Positions 42,161 to 53,048 of a stretch of DNA of 64,000 bases are shown here, piece by piece (the first letter of the stretch is position 1; every line of letters begins with the position of its first letter). Source of the stretch: Argyresthia goedartella (taxonomy: Eukaryota; Arthropoda; Insecta; Lepidoptera; Argyresthiidae); NCBI GenBank assembly GCA_949825045.1, contig OX463835.1, forward strand, positions 18,555,201-18,619,200, written 5' to 3'. The notes beneath the pieces were generated by a model, which saw only the letters and a program-made list of their open reading frames with translations, searched no databases and was not told the DNA's origin. Made by a program: the position numbers and the translations under genes.

Positions 42161-42699
42161 TAGTACTGCTCGTTTGGTCTACCTGCGACGCTACTCTTGA
42201 GTAAAATGCTACCGTTGACCGTTGCATCTGCTTGTGTCCTAACTGAAGCTGCACCCTGAAGCTCGACATTTCCCTGCAGTCAAAACTTTATATGCTGCTC
42301 ATCATCGCTGTCTACATCTGAGCGGGGCAACTCCATCCCGATATCTATGAATTTAAGCTTGTTGGAAGTCTTGTAAACCAGTATGTGAGCCTGTTCTGTG
42401 TAGGACTGCCCTATCAGTACTGGCATTTCTAGCAGGGCATCCTCCACTACTTTACAAGGGACCTTAGCTTCAACTCAATCGACGCTTATTTCTAACAACA
42501 ACTCCCCATGCGACTGTACTACGTTGTTTCCGAAACCCTTCATTGACGTTGGTATAGAATTGTGCAGTAGTCCCATGCCAATGACGACTGATTCTCTTAC
42601 AAGAGTGACCTCACTACCGAAGTCCACGAAAACAAGCACTGTCACACCGTTGACGGTGACGTCCTTTGTGAACTTGGAATTCGGATTTAGGTCACTCTG
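42161..42699 (-). pseudogene. pol: Ty3/gypsy aspartic protease region
   Basis: Minus strand, broken. A protease-like block reads VTVLVFVDFGSEVTLVRES, with DFG where DTG or DSG is usual, followed by LLEMPVLIGQSYTEQ-type sequence, then a polar linker to RT. Stops occur near 42476 and 42290. At its 5' edge the gypsy sequence GGTCACTC meets a BEL LTR; the continuation (nucleocapsid, capsid) is found at 49886-50752. Confidence in protease identity is moderate. Confidence 0.65.
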
Positions 42700-42911
42700 T
42701 GTTGTATCTATTTATCATTTATGTATTGTGTTCTATTAGTTTGGTACGGAACCCTACTCTATTTGTTAGATGTACGATTGATCGCTAATTACTTGAAATC
42801 ATTTGCTAAAAGTTGTCACTCAACCAGTCGTCAATAAAACGCCAGATCCTAAGCACGTATTTTTCTTTCTCGAGATCAAATATACAGTCCACAAACCTTA
42901 TGACCTTAACA
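42700..42911 (+). mobile_element. BEL/Pao LTR (212 bp)
   Basis: TGTTGTATC...CTTAACA, the same length as the LTRs at 10501 and 49116, inserted after gypsy ...GGTCACTC and followed by TATG and a T-rich stretch. With the LTR at 49116-49327 in the same orientation it encloses cluster X, gag modules and integrase. Confidence 0.9.
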
Positions 42912-42943
42912 TATGTTTTTTTTTAATATAACCCTTATATATA

Positions 42944-43014
42944 AATTATTTCTTCCCTTCCTCTTTTTTAATTATTTGAAAAATAATTAAAAAAGAGGAA
43001 GGGAAGAAATAATT
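42944..43014. repeat. 34-bp perfect hairpin with 3-base loop
   Basis: AATTATTTCTTCCCTTCC...AATTATTT (42944-42977), loop GAA, then the exact reverse complement (42981-43014). It lies between the LTR and the first base of cluster X, downstream of X on the X coding strand. It is not present at the left edge of X in copy 1. Confidence 0.95.
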
Positions 43015-43019
43015 CTGAA

Positions 43020-43671
43020 GATGGGGTTATGGGGATCGCACCCACTGCCCCTTCTTTTCAGTTACAAATCCCATGAGTTGTTTAACAAGAACCCTTCGAA
43101 GATCCGCATCTCCCTCTCGGTATTTTGAGAGAAAGGGTTCATGTGTTATTAGAAAGTGACAAAGCATATCCAGATCCCTGTTTTGAAAGATCCTGAGGGG
43201 TCCTTCCTTCAGTCCTATCTGGGGTAACTCCGCCAGAGGGGAATAAGTTAAAGATGTGGGGGTTATGACAGTTTCTTCAATTGTCCTCTTAAATGCAACT
43301 TTGCAATGCTTAGAGGAATAATTGGTGTGTGGTGAAAATTCTACGTCCTGTGCAATTTTAACGTCTGGCCTAGCATCACTTTGTATGGAAGGAGTTTGAG
43401 CCTTGGCTGTGGCTTTTGCCGGAGGAACCATATTACCCGCAATTATCAAATGCGCCGTGTCGATCTTCTCCATTAGTTGGGCCAAGCTCATGGTGCACGT
43501 ATTGGCCTGGTGTACCAAGTCCTCCATGTATATTCTGTTGGCTTCTGCTTGCTCCATCAGATGTCGATTTTGAACTTTGGCATCATCCATCAAATGGGCC
43601 AACCTCTCGATGGTGTTGCCGCTGTGTAAGGTAGTGCCAGCTGATAGGAGAAATTTAACCCCTTGGTGCAC
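43020..43671 (-). pseudogene. ORF cluster X, downstream ORF, second copy
   Basis: 214 codons open, longer than in copy 1 because the copy-1 stop is a Gln codon here. Same coiled-coil centre (IERLAHLMDDAKVQN) and helical tail (LITHEPFLSKYREGDADLRR). The frame runs off the duplicated unit at 43020 without a natural end, so the C-terminus is unknown. It lies antisense between BEL LTRs. Confidence 0.4.
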
Positions 43672-44288
43672 CCTTTAACTGAGTAGTAACCGTCGGACGC
43701 AGAGGTTGCAAGTTGCTCCCGGAACTGGCCCCACTGATTTCCACTAATTTGAATCAAATTAACAATTTGATCTCCCAGAAAGCCTTTTCTGTCGCCATGT
43801 TCAAGAGACAGACCATTGGCGGTCTCTTTTATGTCCTTGAGATTTGGATCCTCGGCTTTCAGTAGAGTTTGAAGTCTTTGAAGGTCTCGATTTGAAGATG
43901 ATGCACATCTACTGTTTGAACAAGACGAAATGACAGCCTCTTTCTTGTCCTTCTTTGATATTGCTCCCCGATTGGAGGGGGGTTCTGTCCTACAAAATCG
44001 CCCAATTTAGATAGTTCCTCCGGGTTAAACTTGATGTCGGAGGCTTCTTCTCTGGTTGTTTCTTGAGGACTTGGAGGAGGAACGGTGTTTTTCTGCCATT
44101 CTATTAAAAAATAAAGATTCTGGTTCTCTGGTTCTTAAGGTCTCTAAAGGAATTGCTTGAAAAAGCGAAGATCTGTTCCGGATGTATGAGGGAGGAAAGA
44201 ACTGTTTGATCCACTCAAACATCAACTGGGGGGACACTTGGATCTCGGATGGTGGGAGCCGAGTGAGGGATGTTTCTGTGGCCTTGAC
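43672..44288 (-). pseudogene. ORF cluster X, upstream frames, second copy
   Basis: Contains the 24 bases missing from copy 1; here the frame reads VNLIQISGNQWGQFREQL and approaches the coiled-coil frame, from which it differs by a frame change near 43670. The outer frame (SPQLMFEWIKQFFPPSY; RSSSKSSRNNQRRS) ends at 44025. A base deletion in the G run near 43975 shifts the frame relative to copy 1. Family unknown. Confidence 0.35.
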
Positions 44289-44716
44289 TACGAGCGGTTT
44301 GCCACAAAGGGTTTCCATCTGTGGGGAGAACCAGATGCGATAATCATATTTCTTATCGTACAACGGCTGGATTCCGAGACACATAAAGACTGGGAAATGC
44401 ACTCACTAAAAGAATGTGGCGAAAATTTACCTACCTGGGCAACTATGAAGAAATTTCTTGAATCAAAATACCGCACCTTTGAACTCATTGTCCCGAGTAC
44501 ATCCACTACATACGCCCCCGCCAGAGAGCGCGTCCAACAGCAACAGGTACATCACGCTTCAACATCTGAAAATGAATATAATAAATGTCCACTTTGCGAC
44601 GAGAATCACCGATTTTGCTATTGTAAACAGTTTGGGAAAATGGACCCAGAAAAACGGAACGACTACGTCAAAAGCAAGTTTATTTGCTACAACTGTTTAT
44701 TGCCAGGGCACTCAAA
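44289..44716 (+). pseudogene. gag: BEL/Pao gag and nucleocapsid, second copy, truncated
   Basis: A 46-bp antisense RNase H scrap, then distal gag module and nucleocapsid up to CYNCLLPGHS, where a deletion removes the rest of the zinc knuckles and all of RT. The join lies in CACTCAAACATCATCTCG; copy 1 has about 1.37 kb between these points. Confidence 0.85.
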
Positions 44717-45203
44717 CATCATCTCGTAGCATCAGCCATTCTATTTCAATCTCATCGGGTACCTTGTCATCCCATCCCATGCCTGTGAGCCATAGCTTCT
44801 GAATTAGGATCTTTGCTTTCACGATGACTGGCGAGATCCACCCGACAGGATCGAACAGTTTTTGCAGATCAGCAAGAATGTTGCGCTTAGTTATTATCTT
44901 ATCTTTTTGCTCATCAGAAAGACTTCTGTATACGCTTGTTTTAATTCATTTGATTTGTTAAAATTTTCTTTCTCGAAATCAAATATACAGTCCACAAACC
45001 TTATGACCTTAAGATATGGTCCATTATCGAGCCGCATTGTAAGTTGTTTACGTGAACGATCGCCGGCCGGCCGGACGCGAGAACAATAGAGGACCGCATT
45101 CCAAGAACTATGAGTTGCTTACTTTTATGCAAAATAAATTGCAAGTGATTTAAATCGTGTTAAACACGGATTGTTGGAGTTATTTGTGTGATTGAGTGTA
45201 AAC
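44717..45203. other. Antisense RT scrap, LTR end and BEL leader, second copy
   Basis: Antisense RT connection sequence (44722-44921), the reversed 42-bp RT scrap, the LTR 3' end (to about 45016) and the leader to the gag ATG at 45204. Because the sense RT arm was deleted, the fold-back seen at 6011-6377 is gone here. Confidence 0.75.
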
Positions 45204-46272
45204 ATGAGTGAGCAAATCGCATTGTTAATAAAGAAAGTAGAAGGGAGTGCTGAAGTGCTAATTAAAGCAACAATTAACTTTAAAAAGTGTCCTAAAACTA
45301 GATTAACTAAAGGTTATATTGAGACGCGAATTCAGTTATCCAAAGAGTATTGGCAAACGTACCTAAATGCATTTACTAGTCTAGTTGAAGGTGTAAAAAG
45401 TGAAGATAAAAAATACTTACCGTATTTCGCCAACAATGAGTTCGACAAAATCGAGGAGACGTACCTGGACATGGTGGCCGACATGAAGGACATGTTAGCT
45501 AAATTGCAGGGTGAGCAAGGTGGTCAGCAGAGCGCAGTGAGTACGCAAATCATCCCTAATGAAGGTCAATCCAAGTCGTGTTTGGCAAAATTGCCAAAAA
45601 TTCAATTGCCTACATTTAGCGGAAAATACGAAGAATGGCCCCGCCTTTCAAGACATGTTTACGTCGCTCATCCATAATAATACGTCCATCACAAAGGTAC
45701 AAAAACTTCATTACCTAAAGTCGGGCGTTACTGGCGAAGCTGAATCTTTGCTGCGGCACATCCAGATCACTGAGGATAACTACGACCAGGGATGGAACAC
45801 TCTCAAAAGCCGGTATGGACACAAAAGACTTATTGTTTTTTTCAATAATGAAATGCTTATTTAATCAGAAGAGAATATCTGGTAGTTATGCTAACCAAAT
45901 AAAATCCTTGCTAGACACTACAACTGAGTGCCTAAATAGGGCTGAGGGATTGGAAATCAGATTCCCTTTGGGAGCGTAGTGACACTACAACTGAGTGCCT
46001 AAATAACCTTGAAAACCAAGACGTCTTTATAGCATCTTGGGATCCGATAATCATATTTCTTATTGTACAACGGCTGGATTCCGAGACACATAAAGACTGG
46101 TAAATGCACTCACTAAAAGAATGTGGCGAAAATTTACCTACCTGGGCAACTATGAAGAAGTTTCTTGAATCAAAATACCGCACCTTTGAACTCATTGTCC
46201 CGAGTACATCCACTACATACGCCCCCGCCAGAGAGCGCGTCCAACAGCAACAGGTACATCACGCTTCAGTTC
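45204..46272 (+). pseudogene. gag: BEL/Pao gag, second copy
   Basis: Starts MSEQIALLIKKVEG. An extra C near 45650 (GGCCCCGCC) shifts the frame within the DUF1759-type region; Trp is kept where copy 1 has a stop (DYDQGW). At about 45938-46005 a 68-bp segment ending in a second GACACTACAACTGAGTGCC is inserted; it matches the integrase/gag junction near 8195-8262. The module ends at the antisense RNase H. Confidence 0.85.
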
Positions 46273-46644
46273 TGTTGCTGTGCAGCCTCGTGATCCTACG
46301 TCTGCTGCGTTATTCTCAGATGTGACATGGTGCCACTGGCTACTACTGATGTTGTCTATTATCTCGACTACACGGTTTGCCACAAAGGGTTTCATTCTGT
46401 GGGGAGAACCACTGAGCCACGCCACCACCACTGATGAATCTGTCCAGGCGTAAGCTTGATTTGTTGGCAACCGTAGTGCTTCGTATATCTGGCGCAGCAG
46501 CCTTGATAGAAGTACAACGCCACATAATTCCAACCGCGGTAGTGATATAGTTTTTACAGGTGCTACTTTTGTTTTAGCTGCCACGATTGTTGTTTTCACT
46601 GTACCATCTTCTTCTGCTACTCTACAATAAACAACTGCAGCCAT
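46273..46644 (-). pseudogene. pol: BEL/Pao RNase H fragment, second copy
   Basis: Counterpart of 7661-8032, with RLELCGVVLL and YAWTDSSVVVAWL. One Trp-to-Met change (PHRMKPF) distinguishes it. Confidence 0.85.
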
Positions 46645-46827
46645 TTATTCCACAAGTCCATCAACAACTTCTGTGTGTATTGCCAGCGAGCTAAGTGACC
46701 TATGTTGTGGTTACTGGTATCGGGTGCAGGAACGATGATCGTTGGTTCACCGATCAAAAAATGTGCTGGTGTCAGTGGATCTATGTTATCCACATCAGTC
46801 ATCTATAGGGCTGAGGGATTGAAAATC
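46645..46827 (-). pseudogene. pol: BEL/Pao integrase C-terminal fragment, second copy
   Basis: Counterpart of 8033-8215 (DVDNIDPLTPAHFLIGEPT). No catalytic residues. Confidence 0.85.
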
Positions 46828-46849
46828 AGATTCCCTTTGGGAGCATAGT

Positions 46850-47354
46850 GACACTACAACTGAGTGCCTAAATAACCTTGAAAACCAAGACGTCTGTATA
46901 GCATCTTGGGATCCGATAATCATATTTCTTATCGTACAACGGCTGGATTCCGAGACACATAAAGACTGAGAAATGCACTCACTAAAAGAATGTGGCGAAA
47001 ATTTACCTACCTGGGCAACTATGAAGAAGTTTCTTGAATCAAAATACCGCACCTTTGAACTCATTGTCCCGAGTACATCCACTACATACGCCCCCGCCAG
47101 AGAGCGCGTCCAACAGCAACAGGTACATCAAGCTTCAGCATCCTAAAAAAAAAAAAAATGACACTACAACTGAGTGCCTAAATAACCTTGAAAACCAAGA
47201 CGTCTGTATAGCATCTTGGGATCCGATAATCATATTTCTTATCGTACAACGGCTGGATTCCGAGACACATAAAGACTGGGAAATGCACTCACTAAAAGAA
47301 TGTGGCGAAAATTTACCTACCTGGGCAACTATGAAGAAGTTTCTTGAATCAAAA
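46850..47354 (+). repeat. Two gag modules joined by poly(A), second copy
   Basis: Modules at about 46850-47141 and 47160-47354 separated by 14 A residues (47145-47158), the same join as at 8533-8546. A TGG-to-TGA change (AAAGACTGAGAAATG) adds a stop in the first module. Confidence 0.85.
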
Positions 47355-48495
47355 CCCACTTACCTTACTCATAGTCGCCGACGCTCATCAGAAAACAATG
47401 CACGGTGGACTTCAGATGATGCTTGGATATCTCAGAACGAGATATTGGATTATTCGTGCAAAATCCATAGTGAAGACATTGATGCATAAATGCGTAGTAT
47501 GCGCAAGATTGAGAGCTAAGAGCAAGACACAAATCAAGGGAGATCTTCCTGAGGTTCGAGTGAATCCCTCCAGAGTTTTTCTCCACAGCGGTGTCGACTT
47601 TAAGGGCCCCTATAGTATTTTGATGTCGAAAGGAAGAGGCATGAAACTCAGCAAAGCCTATGTGGCCATATTTATATGCATGTCGGTGAAGGCAATACAC
47701 TTAGAGCTCGTGAGTGATCTCTCAGCAGAGGCCTTCATAGCAGCTTTCAAGAGATTCGTCTCCAGACGGGGACGATGCGCACATCTATGGAGTGATCAAG
47801 GTAGAAACTTCGTTGCTGCCAATAAAGAGCTAGTACAAGAATGGAATCAAGCCAAACTAGAATTTAGAGGAAATATTGAAAATCAACTAGCTCAAGATGG
47901 CACACAGTGGCATTTCATACCGCCTTATAGCCCAAACTTCGGAGGGCTATGGGAAGCCGGCGTGCGTTCAATGAAGCACCATTTGAAGCGAATAATACAC
48001 AGAAACCTGACATATGAAGAATACGCTACCCTATTATGTCAAGTAGAGGCGTGCCTCAACTCCAGGCCGCTCAGCCCTATAGATGACTCTGATGTGGATA
48101 ACATAGATCCACTGACACCAGCACATTTTTTGATCGGTGAACCAACGATCATCGTTCCTGCACCCGATACCAGTAACCACAACATAGGTCACTTAGCTCG
48201 CTGGCAATACACACAGAAGTTGTTGATGGACTTCTGGAATAAATGGCAACAAGAGTATTTGTCGAGATTACGGCAACGACCAAAGTGGCTGAAAACGCAA
48301 GCAGAGTTCCAGGTCGGTGACATAGTACTTGTGAAGCAAGACGGCATGTGCCCTGGCAAATGGATGCTGGGCCGTGTGATAGCCAAACACCCTGGCTCTG
48401 ATGGTGCAACGCGTGTGTACAGTGTTAAAAGTGGTAATCATATAACAAAGAGGTGTATTACTAAGTTGTGCTATTTACCTATTGACAAAGACTAA
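47355..48495 (+). CDS. pol: BEL/Pao integrase domain, second copy
   Basis: Open to the same TAA as 8743-9883, with the same triad (VDFKGPY, LWSDQGRNF, NFGGLWEAGV). Substitutions include Asp-to-Tyr in IPPYSPNFGG, which is the more usual residue in this family, so copy 1 carries the derived form at that site. No start of its own. Confidence 0.85.
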
Positions 48496-49115
48496 GCTAC
48501 GTGATAAACTAAGTGATAAAAAATTAAGCGGAGTGCAGTGTTTTTTACGAACTAAAACTTTAAAACAAGCAATCAGTGCCGTTACATGACGCGTAAATTA
48601 TAATCGAGCGTGACAGTGAATCTGAACTTTAAACTGAACACTTATTTTTTTTACATACTTGCTTACGTAAACTTACCAATTTACATGTTTGTTCTTATTT
48701 TCTATTTATGTGTACCTACTAGACTAAGTTATTTTTTCCACATGTTAATTGCAAATTCCTTGCAAATCATTTAACCTTACTGATTTACCTACCTAGGAAT
48801 ATTTACTGTTATTTACATCGTGTTTTTATTCTCAAACGGCTATTCGACAAATTGTTTACCTTATTTATTTGTAAGAATCCGTACCTTTTATCACTTTATG
48901 TAAACATTTTTTTGTTGTTCTTAAACCACAACAGGCGCATTATCTTTAACATTAGGTAACATCGCATTATCGCAGTAAAAGTTTACATTTTATACCTTAA
49001 GGTAACATTGTGTCTAACGTTCATTTGTCTAGTTTTGCTGTTATTATTTTACTCACTGGTTACTTTATGTTAATTGATTATTAATAAAAGGCCATATGCC
49101 TTTTGGAGGGCGGCA
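48496..49115 (+). other. BEL 3' noncoding region, second copy
   Basis: AT-rich, non-coding, ending in the polypurine tract TTTTGGAGGGCGGCA directly before the LTR. Confidence 0.7.
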
Positions 49116-49327
49116 TGTTGTATCTATTTATCATTTATGTATTGTGTTCTATTAGTTTGGTACGGAACCCTAATCTATTTGTTAGATGTACGATTGATCC
49201 CTAATTACTTGAAATCATTTGCTAAAAGTTGTCACTCAACCAGTCGTCAATAAAACGCCAGATCCTAAGCACGTATTTTTCTTTCTCGAGATCAAATATA
49301 CAGTCCACAAACCTTATGACCTTAACA
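49116..49327 (+). mobile_element. BEL/Pao LTR (212 bp), second copy
   Basis: Same termini as 10501-10712 (TGTTGTATC, CTTAACA), followed by TATG and antisense RNase H. Confidence 0.9.
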
Positions 49328-49331
49328 TATG

Positions 49332-49885
49332 AGTTCTGTTGCTGTGCAGCCTCGTGATCCTACGTCTGCTGCGTTATTCTCAGATGTGACATGGTGCCAC
49401 TGGCTACTACTGATGTTGTCTTTTATCTCGACTACACGGTTTGCCACAAAGGGTTTCCATCTGTGGGTAGAACCACTGAGCCACGCCACCACCACTGATG
49501 AATCTGTCCAGGCGTAAGCTTGATTTGTTGGCAACCGTAGTGCTTCGTATATCTGGCGCAGCAGCCTTGATAGAAGTACAGCGCCACATAATTCCAACCG
49601 CGGTAGTGATATAGTTTTTACAGGTGCTACTTTTGTTTTAGCTGCCACGATTGTTGTTTTCACTGTACCATCTTCTTCTGCTACTCTACAATAAACAACT
49701 GCAGCCATTGCGTGTATAGAAGCATCGCAGAAGCCATGCAGTGTGACCTTGTCCATGTTAGTGCTCAATGTATTTATCCATCTTTAGATTCTAATGTCCT
49801 TGACATTATTGAAATCTTCTCGTAGCATCAGCCATTCTATTTCAATCTCATCGGGTACCTTGTCATACCATCCCATGCCTGTGAG
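49332..49885 (-). pseudogene. pol: BEL/Pao RT end and RNase H, antisense, second copy
   Basis: Counterpart of 10717-11272 with all four RNase H acidic residues. Its outer end, ...CCTGTGAGCT, meets gypsy sequence beginning ACTCTGCC at 49886. Confidence 0.85.
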
Positions 49886-50752
49886 CTACTCTGCCTTTCA
49901 ACAGAATCAATACACATCGTTTTTTTAACAGCATTGGCATGCCCACTACTGGTCTTGACTGGGCCACTGGCAGTAGCAGTCTTTTCAACGGGGTTGCTGC
50001 GACATACATCAGCCAAATGCCCGAATCTTTGGCATCGCGAACATTTTTATAAGCGGTTTGGGACAATACACGAAACTATGTCCTTTTTCCTTGCAATTGT
50101 AACAACCAGCCGACGGGCGTTTCTCTCACCCGTTCTCTGACTGTGACCACTGCTGTTAGTAGTGAAAGACTTGTCGTACGTTCCTGTTTTACTTTTTGTG
50201 TTGCAATAAAGAAATGTTTATGTTTATGTTTATGTTATGTTTCAAAACTGAGCCCGATCCGTTACAGAGTGTTGAGACTCTTTGCTGCTGACCAGGTACT
50301 GCAATAATTGATCGGGGTCAGAACAATGCAATGCAAGAGCACCTGACTTCAATGTCCTATCTATCAAACCGTGTATAATACAGTCTACGGCGCGTTTTCC
50401 TACAATATCGCATTGGTTGACCAAAGTCAGTTTTTCGTAGAAGTAGGCTTCTATTGATTCGTTAAATCGGCTTTTCCTTTTAAGCATGTCCTCCAAGGCC
50501 TGGCCGTAGTTTTGTTCTTAAGGAAATGCATTGACAAGCTTATCCTGCCACTCCTGCCATGTGAATAGTATAGAATTTAAGCCCTCGTACCATGTCTTGG
50601 CGAGACCTTGGAGTTTCTGCATTGCAAAGTGGGTGGTTGTCCTTCCATCCCAGCCATACACATGTTATAATTTTTTCCCTATCGAATGGCATATTCCCCA
50701 CCATGTGGTAAAAATCATTAGTCATCCCGCTACCTAAAACTTCTAGTTCCAT
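49886..50752 (-). pseudogene. gag: Ty3/gypsy gag and nucleocapsid, second copy
   Basis: Counterpart of 11273-12137. If the BEL-derived block 42700-49885 is ignored, this gag continues directly into the protease at 42699, making a single gypsy element of gag-PR-RT-RH-INT order on the minus strand. The capsid and nucleocapsid are split by the 54-bp TTTATG-tailed insertion (about 50189-50242). Confidence 0.75.
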
Positions 50753-51019
50753 CTCTTTTAAAGAGTATCGACCTATTTAAATCCTACCCATCCTCTCCAA
50801 ATTCCTTGAATCCATTGTCCATACCCAGCTCTCTTATTACCTTAACTCAAACAATCTGCTGAACATGTACCAGTCAGGATTGAGACCGGGTCATAGCACC
50901 GTCACAGCTCTCCTCAAAGCCACAGATGACATCCAGGTACCCATAGACCGCAAACAGCTTTCCGTGCTGGCTTTACTTGTCTTCAGTAATGCCTTCAACT
51001 GCGTAGATTTTAAAGAATT
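50753..51019 (+). pseudogene. LINE-A RT, N-terminal part, second copy
   Basis: Counterpart of 12138-12404 (YQSGLRPGHSTVTALLKA). Resumes at 55406. Confidence 0.7.
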
Positions 51020-52990
51020 AAAGATTTATTGATAATTACAGGTCACATTTACAGTCTTGAGACCAAATCATGTGAGCGTTAACACTTAACAATGGCACAC
51101 ATAAATATTATAAATTGGTTGAAACATGTACAAGAAGATACAAAAAAACAATTAAAATACCGACAAACACAATATCTTATAAGTTTATATGACTCACAGA
51201 TTATTTAAAATCAGGTAAACAATTTTAAAAAAACATCCAGAATGGCATAGTAAAAACGTCTAAATCTGGTGCTGAGCAACACAGGCATTGAGTAGAGTCA
51301 TTGCCTGAAAAGTGGGTGCGTGACGAGCGTGCTGTGTACGAGCAACACCCGTAACGAAGAGCGGCCGCAATCGTATCATCGCTTACTGAAGCGGCGCGCT
51401 AAGGGCAACACTTCGCAGTGCCACCGGATTATCTACCTTGTTGTAGAGGAGCAGATAGAAGTGGACCAACAGAGACATCTTCCGCCTCAGGTCTAGGGTG
51501 TCTACCCCCACCATCCCTGCCACAAATACAGACGAGAATAAGTAGGGATAATACTCATATTTAATTTTGTAAAGAAGTCTAGCAATTTTCTTTGGACTTT
51601 TTCCAGCATGAGTGTATATTTAGCCTCATGTAGGTCGCAGATGATTGCGTTGTACTCTAATTTACTCCGAACAAATGCATTATATAAAGAGGTTAACGTA
51701 AAAATGTCCCTAAACCGAGTTATCTTCTTCGAGCCGTCTTTGAGCACAGGAGTGACTCGCGACGTTTTCCAGCGCCTTGTGTAGACTGCAGATTTTAGGG
51801 CTAAATTGTGAAGGTACCCAAGTGGTTGTTCGAGTGCAGATAGACAGTCTCTAACTAGGAAAGGCGGAATGCCGTCAGGCCCTGCAGAGGAACGAGGTTT
51901 AAGTCGTCGCCCTGCACGTCGTATGTCAGTCATTGTAATGTAGTCAATCGCTACGCGCGACGAGCTGTTACCCGGTCCGACTCTCCGCTCGGCGGCGTCA
52001 GCGTCAAGTGGTAGTCTATCTGGCAGGAACACTGACTTGAAGTAAGTTGCGAACGCGTTCGCCGCATCCACTCCCATCACCGTCTTGCCGTCATAGTCAT
52101 ATTCGTCACATGTCTGTTTCGTCGTCCGTTGGTCCCTAATAAAATTCCATAAGTAGTGGGGTCACTTTTGATGTCATTCTCAGCTAGCCGTATGTACTCA
52201 GAGTATGTTTTGTCTATTAAGTACTTAATGTGACTTCTATAATAACGGAACATTGCCTTGTTAAACTCCTTACCCTCAGCTCTATATCGCTTGAGATGAA
52301 AGTATTTGTTCTTAATGTTGCGTATGATATCGGGCGTGAACCACTTCGGATACACATACCGAGTCCTCGCGCCTTTACGCTGTTTACATGGAACACAATC
52401 ATCTATACATGAATATAACTTATCGTACAAGAATTCAGTGGCTTGATCAACGTCATCGGATGCATATAGATCGCTCCAATCAAGAGAGGCAAGAGAAGAA
52501 TATAACTTAGTAAAGTCTACTTTGCGGAAGTTCCACTGTGGTCGACGGCGTCGGCGACAGCGGCGGTAGCGCGCGCGGCTCAGGACGCAGGAAACGCACG
52601 CTCACCTCTAGCGGAGGGTGGTACCTGTCCACAGGTCGCGTCAGCGGTTCCACCTCTCCAGACACATCGATCCGACTAATGCCAATATTACTCAGCAACA
52701 GATCTAGTAATCCATCATTACAATTTTTAACTGTGTTGAATTGCTTTATATTGCAAACTTGTAGTAAATATTCAAATTGAAGAAGAGGGTTCAGTCCACA
52801 AGAATTCAGGTTAAGATCACCAATAACAATTGCATTTAGGTTCTTATATTTAACTACAACACTCTCTATTATTTCGAACACCTAGGTATAATGCGAATCT
52901 GAGGACGATGTTCTAATATACACTACTATACACAATATTTAATATAATTATTAGACACGATAGCAAGTATCACCTCCACATCAATAGTCA
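51020..52990 (-). pseudogene. LINE-B, second copy, without the SINE
   Basis: Counterpart of 12405-14640. The endonuclease fragment (NAIVIGDLNLNS), the linker frame (now continuous from 52430 to 52077 through the site where copy 1 has the SINE) and the RT remain. It shares the internal deletion that removes the RT palm (LKDGSKK/ITRFRDIF). Confidence 0.8.
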
Positions 52991-53048
52991 ATAGTCAATA
53001 GTCAAAGTACTTTATTACTGTAGATATTTACATATACTTAGCAAACGT

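Noticed and set aside
42944..43014. Rho-independent-type terminator or viral telomere hairpin
   Set aside because: Eukaryotic context makes a bacterial terminator meaningless, and there is no parvovirus-like gene beside it.
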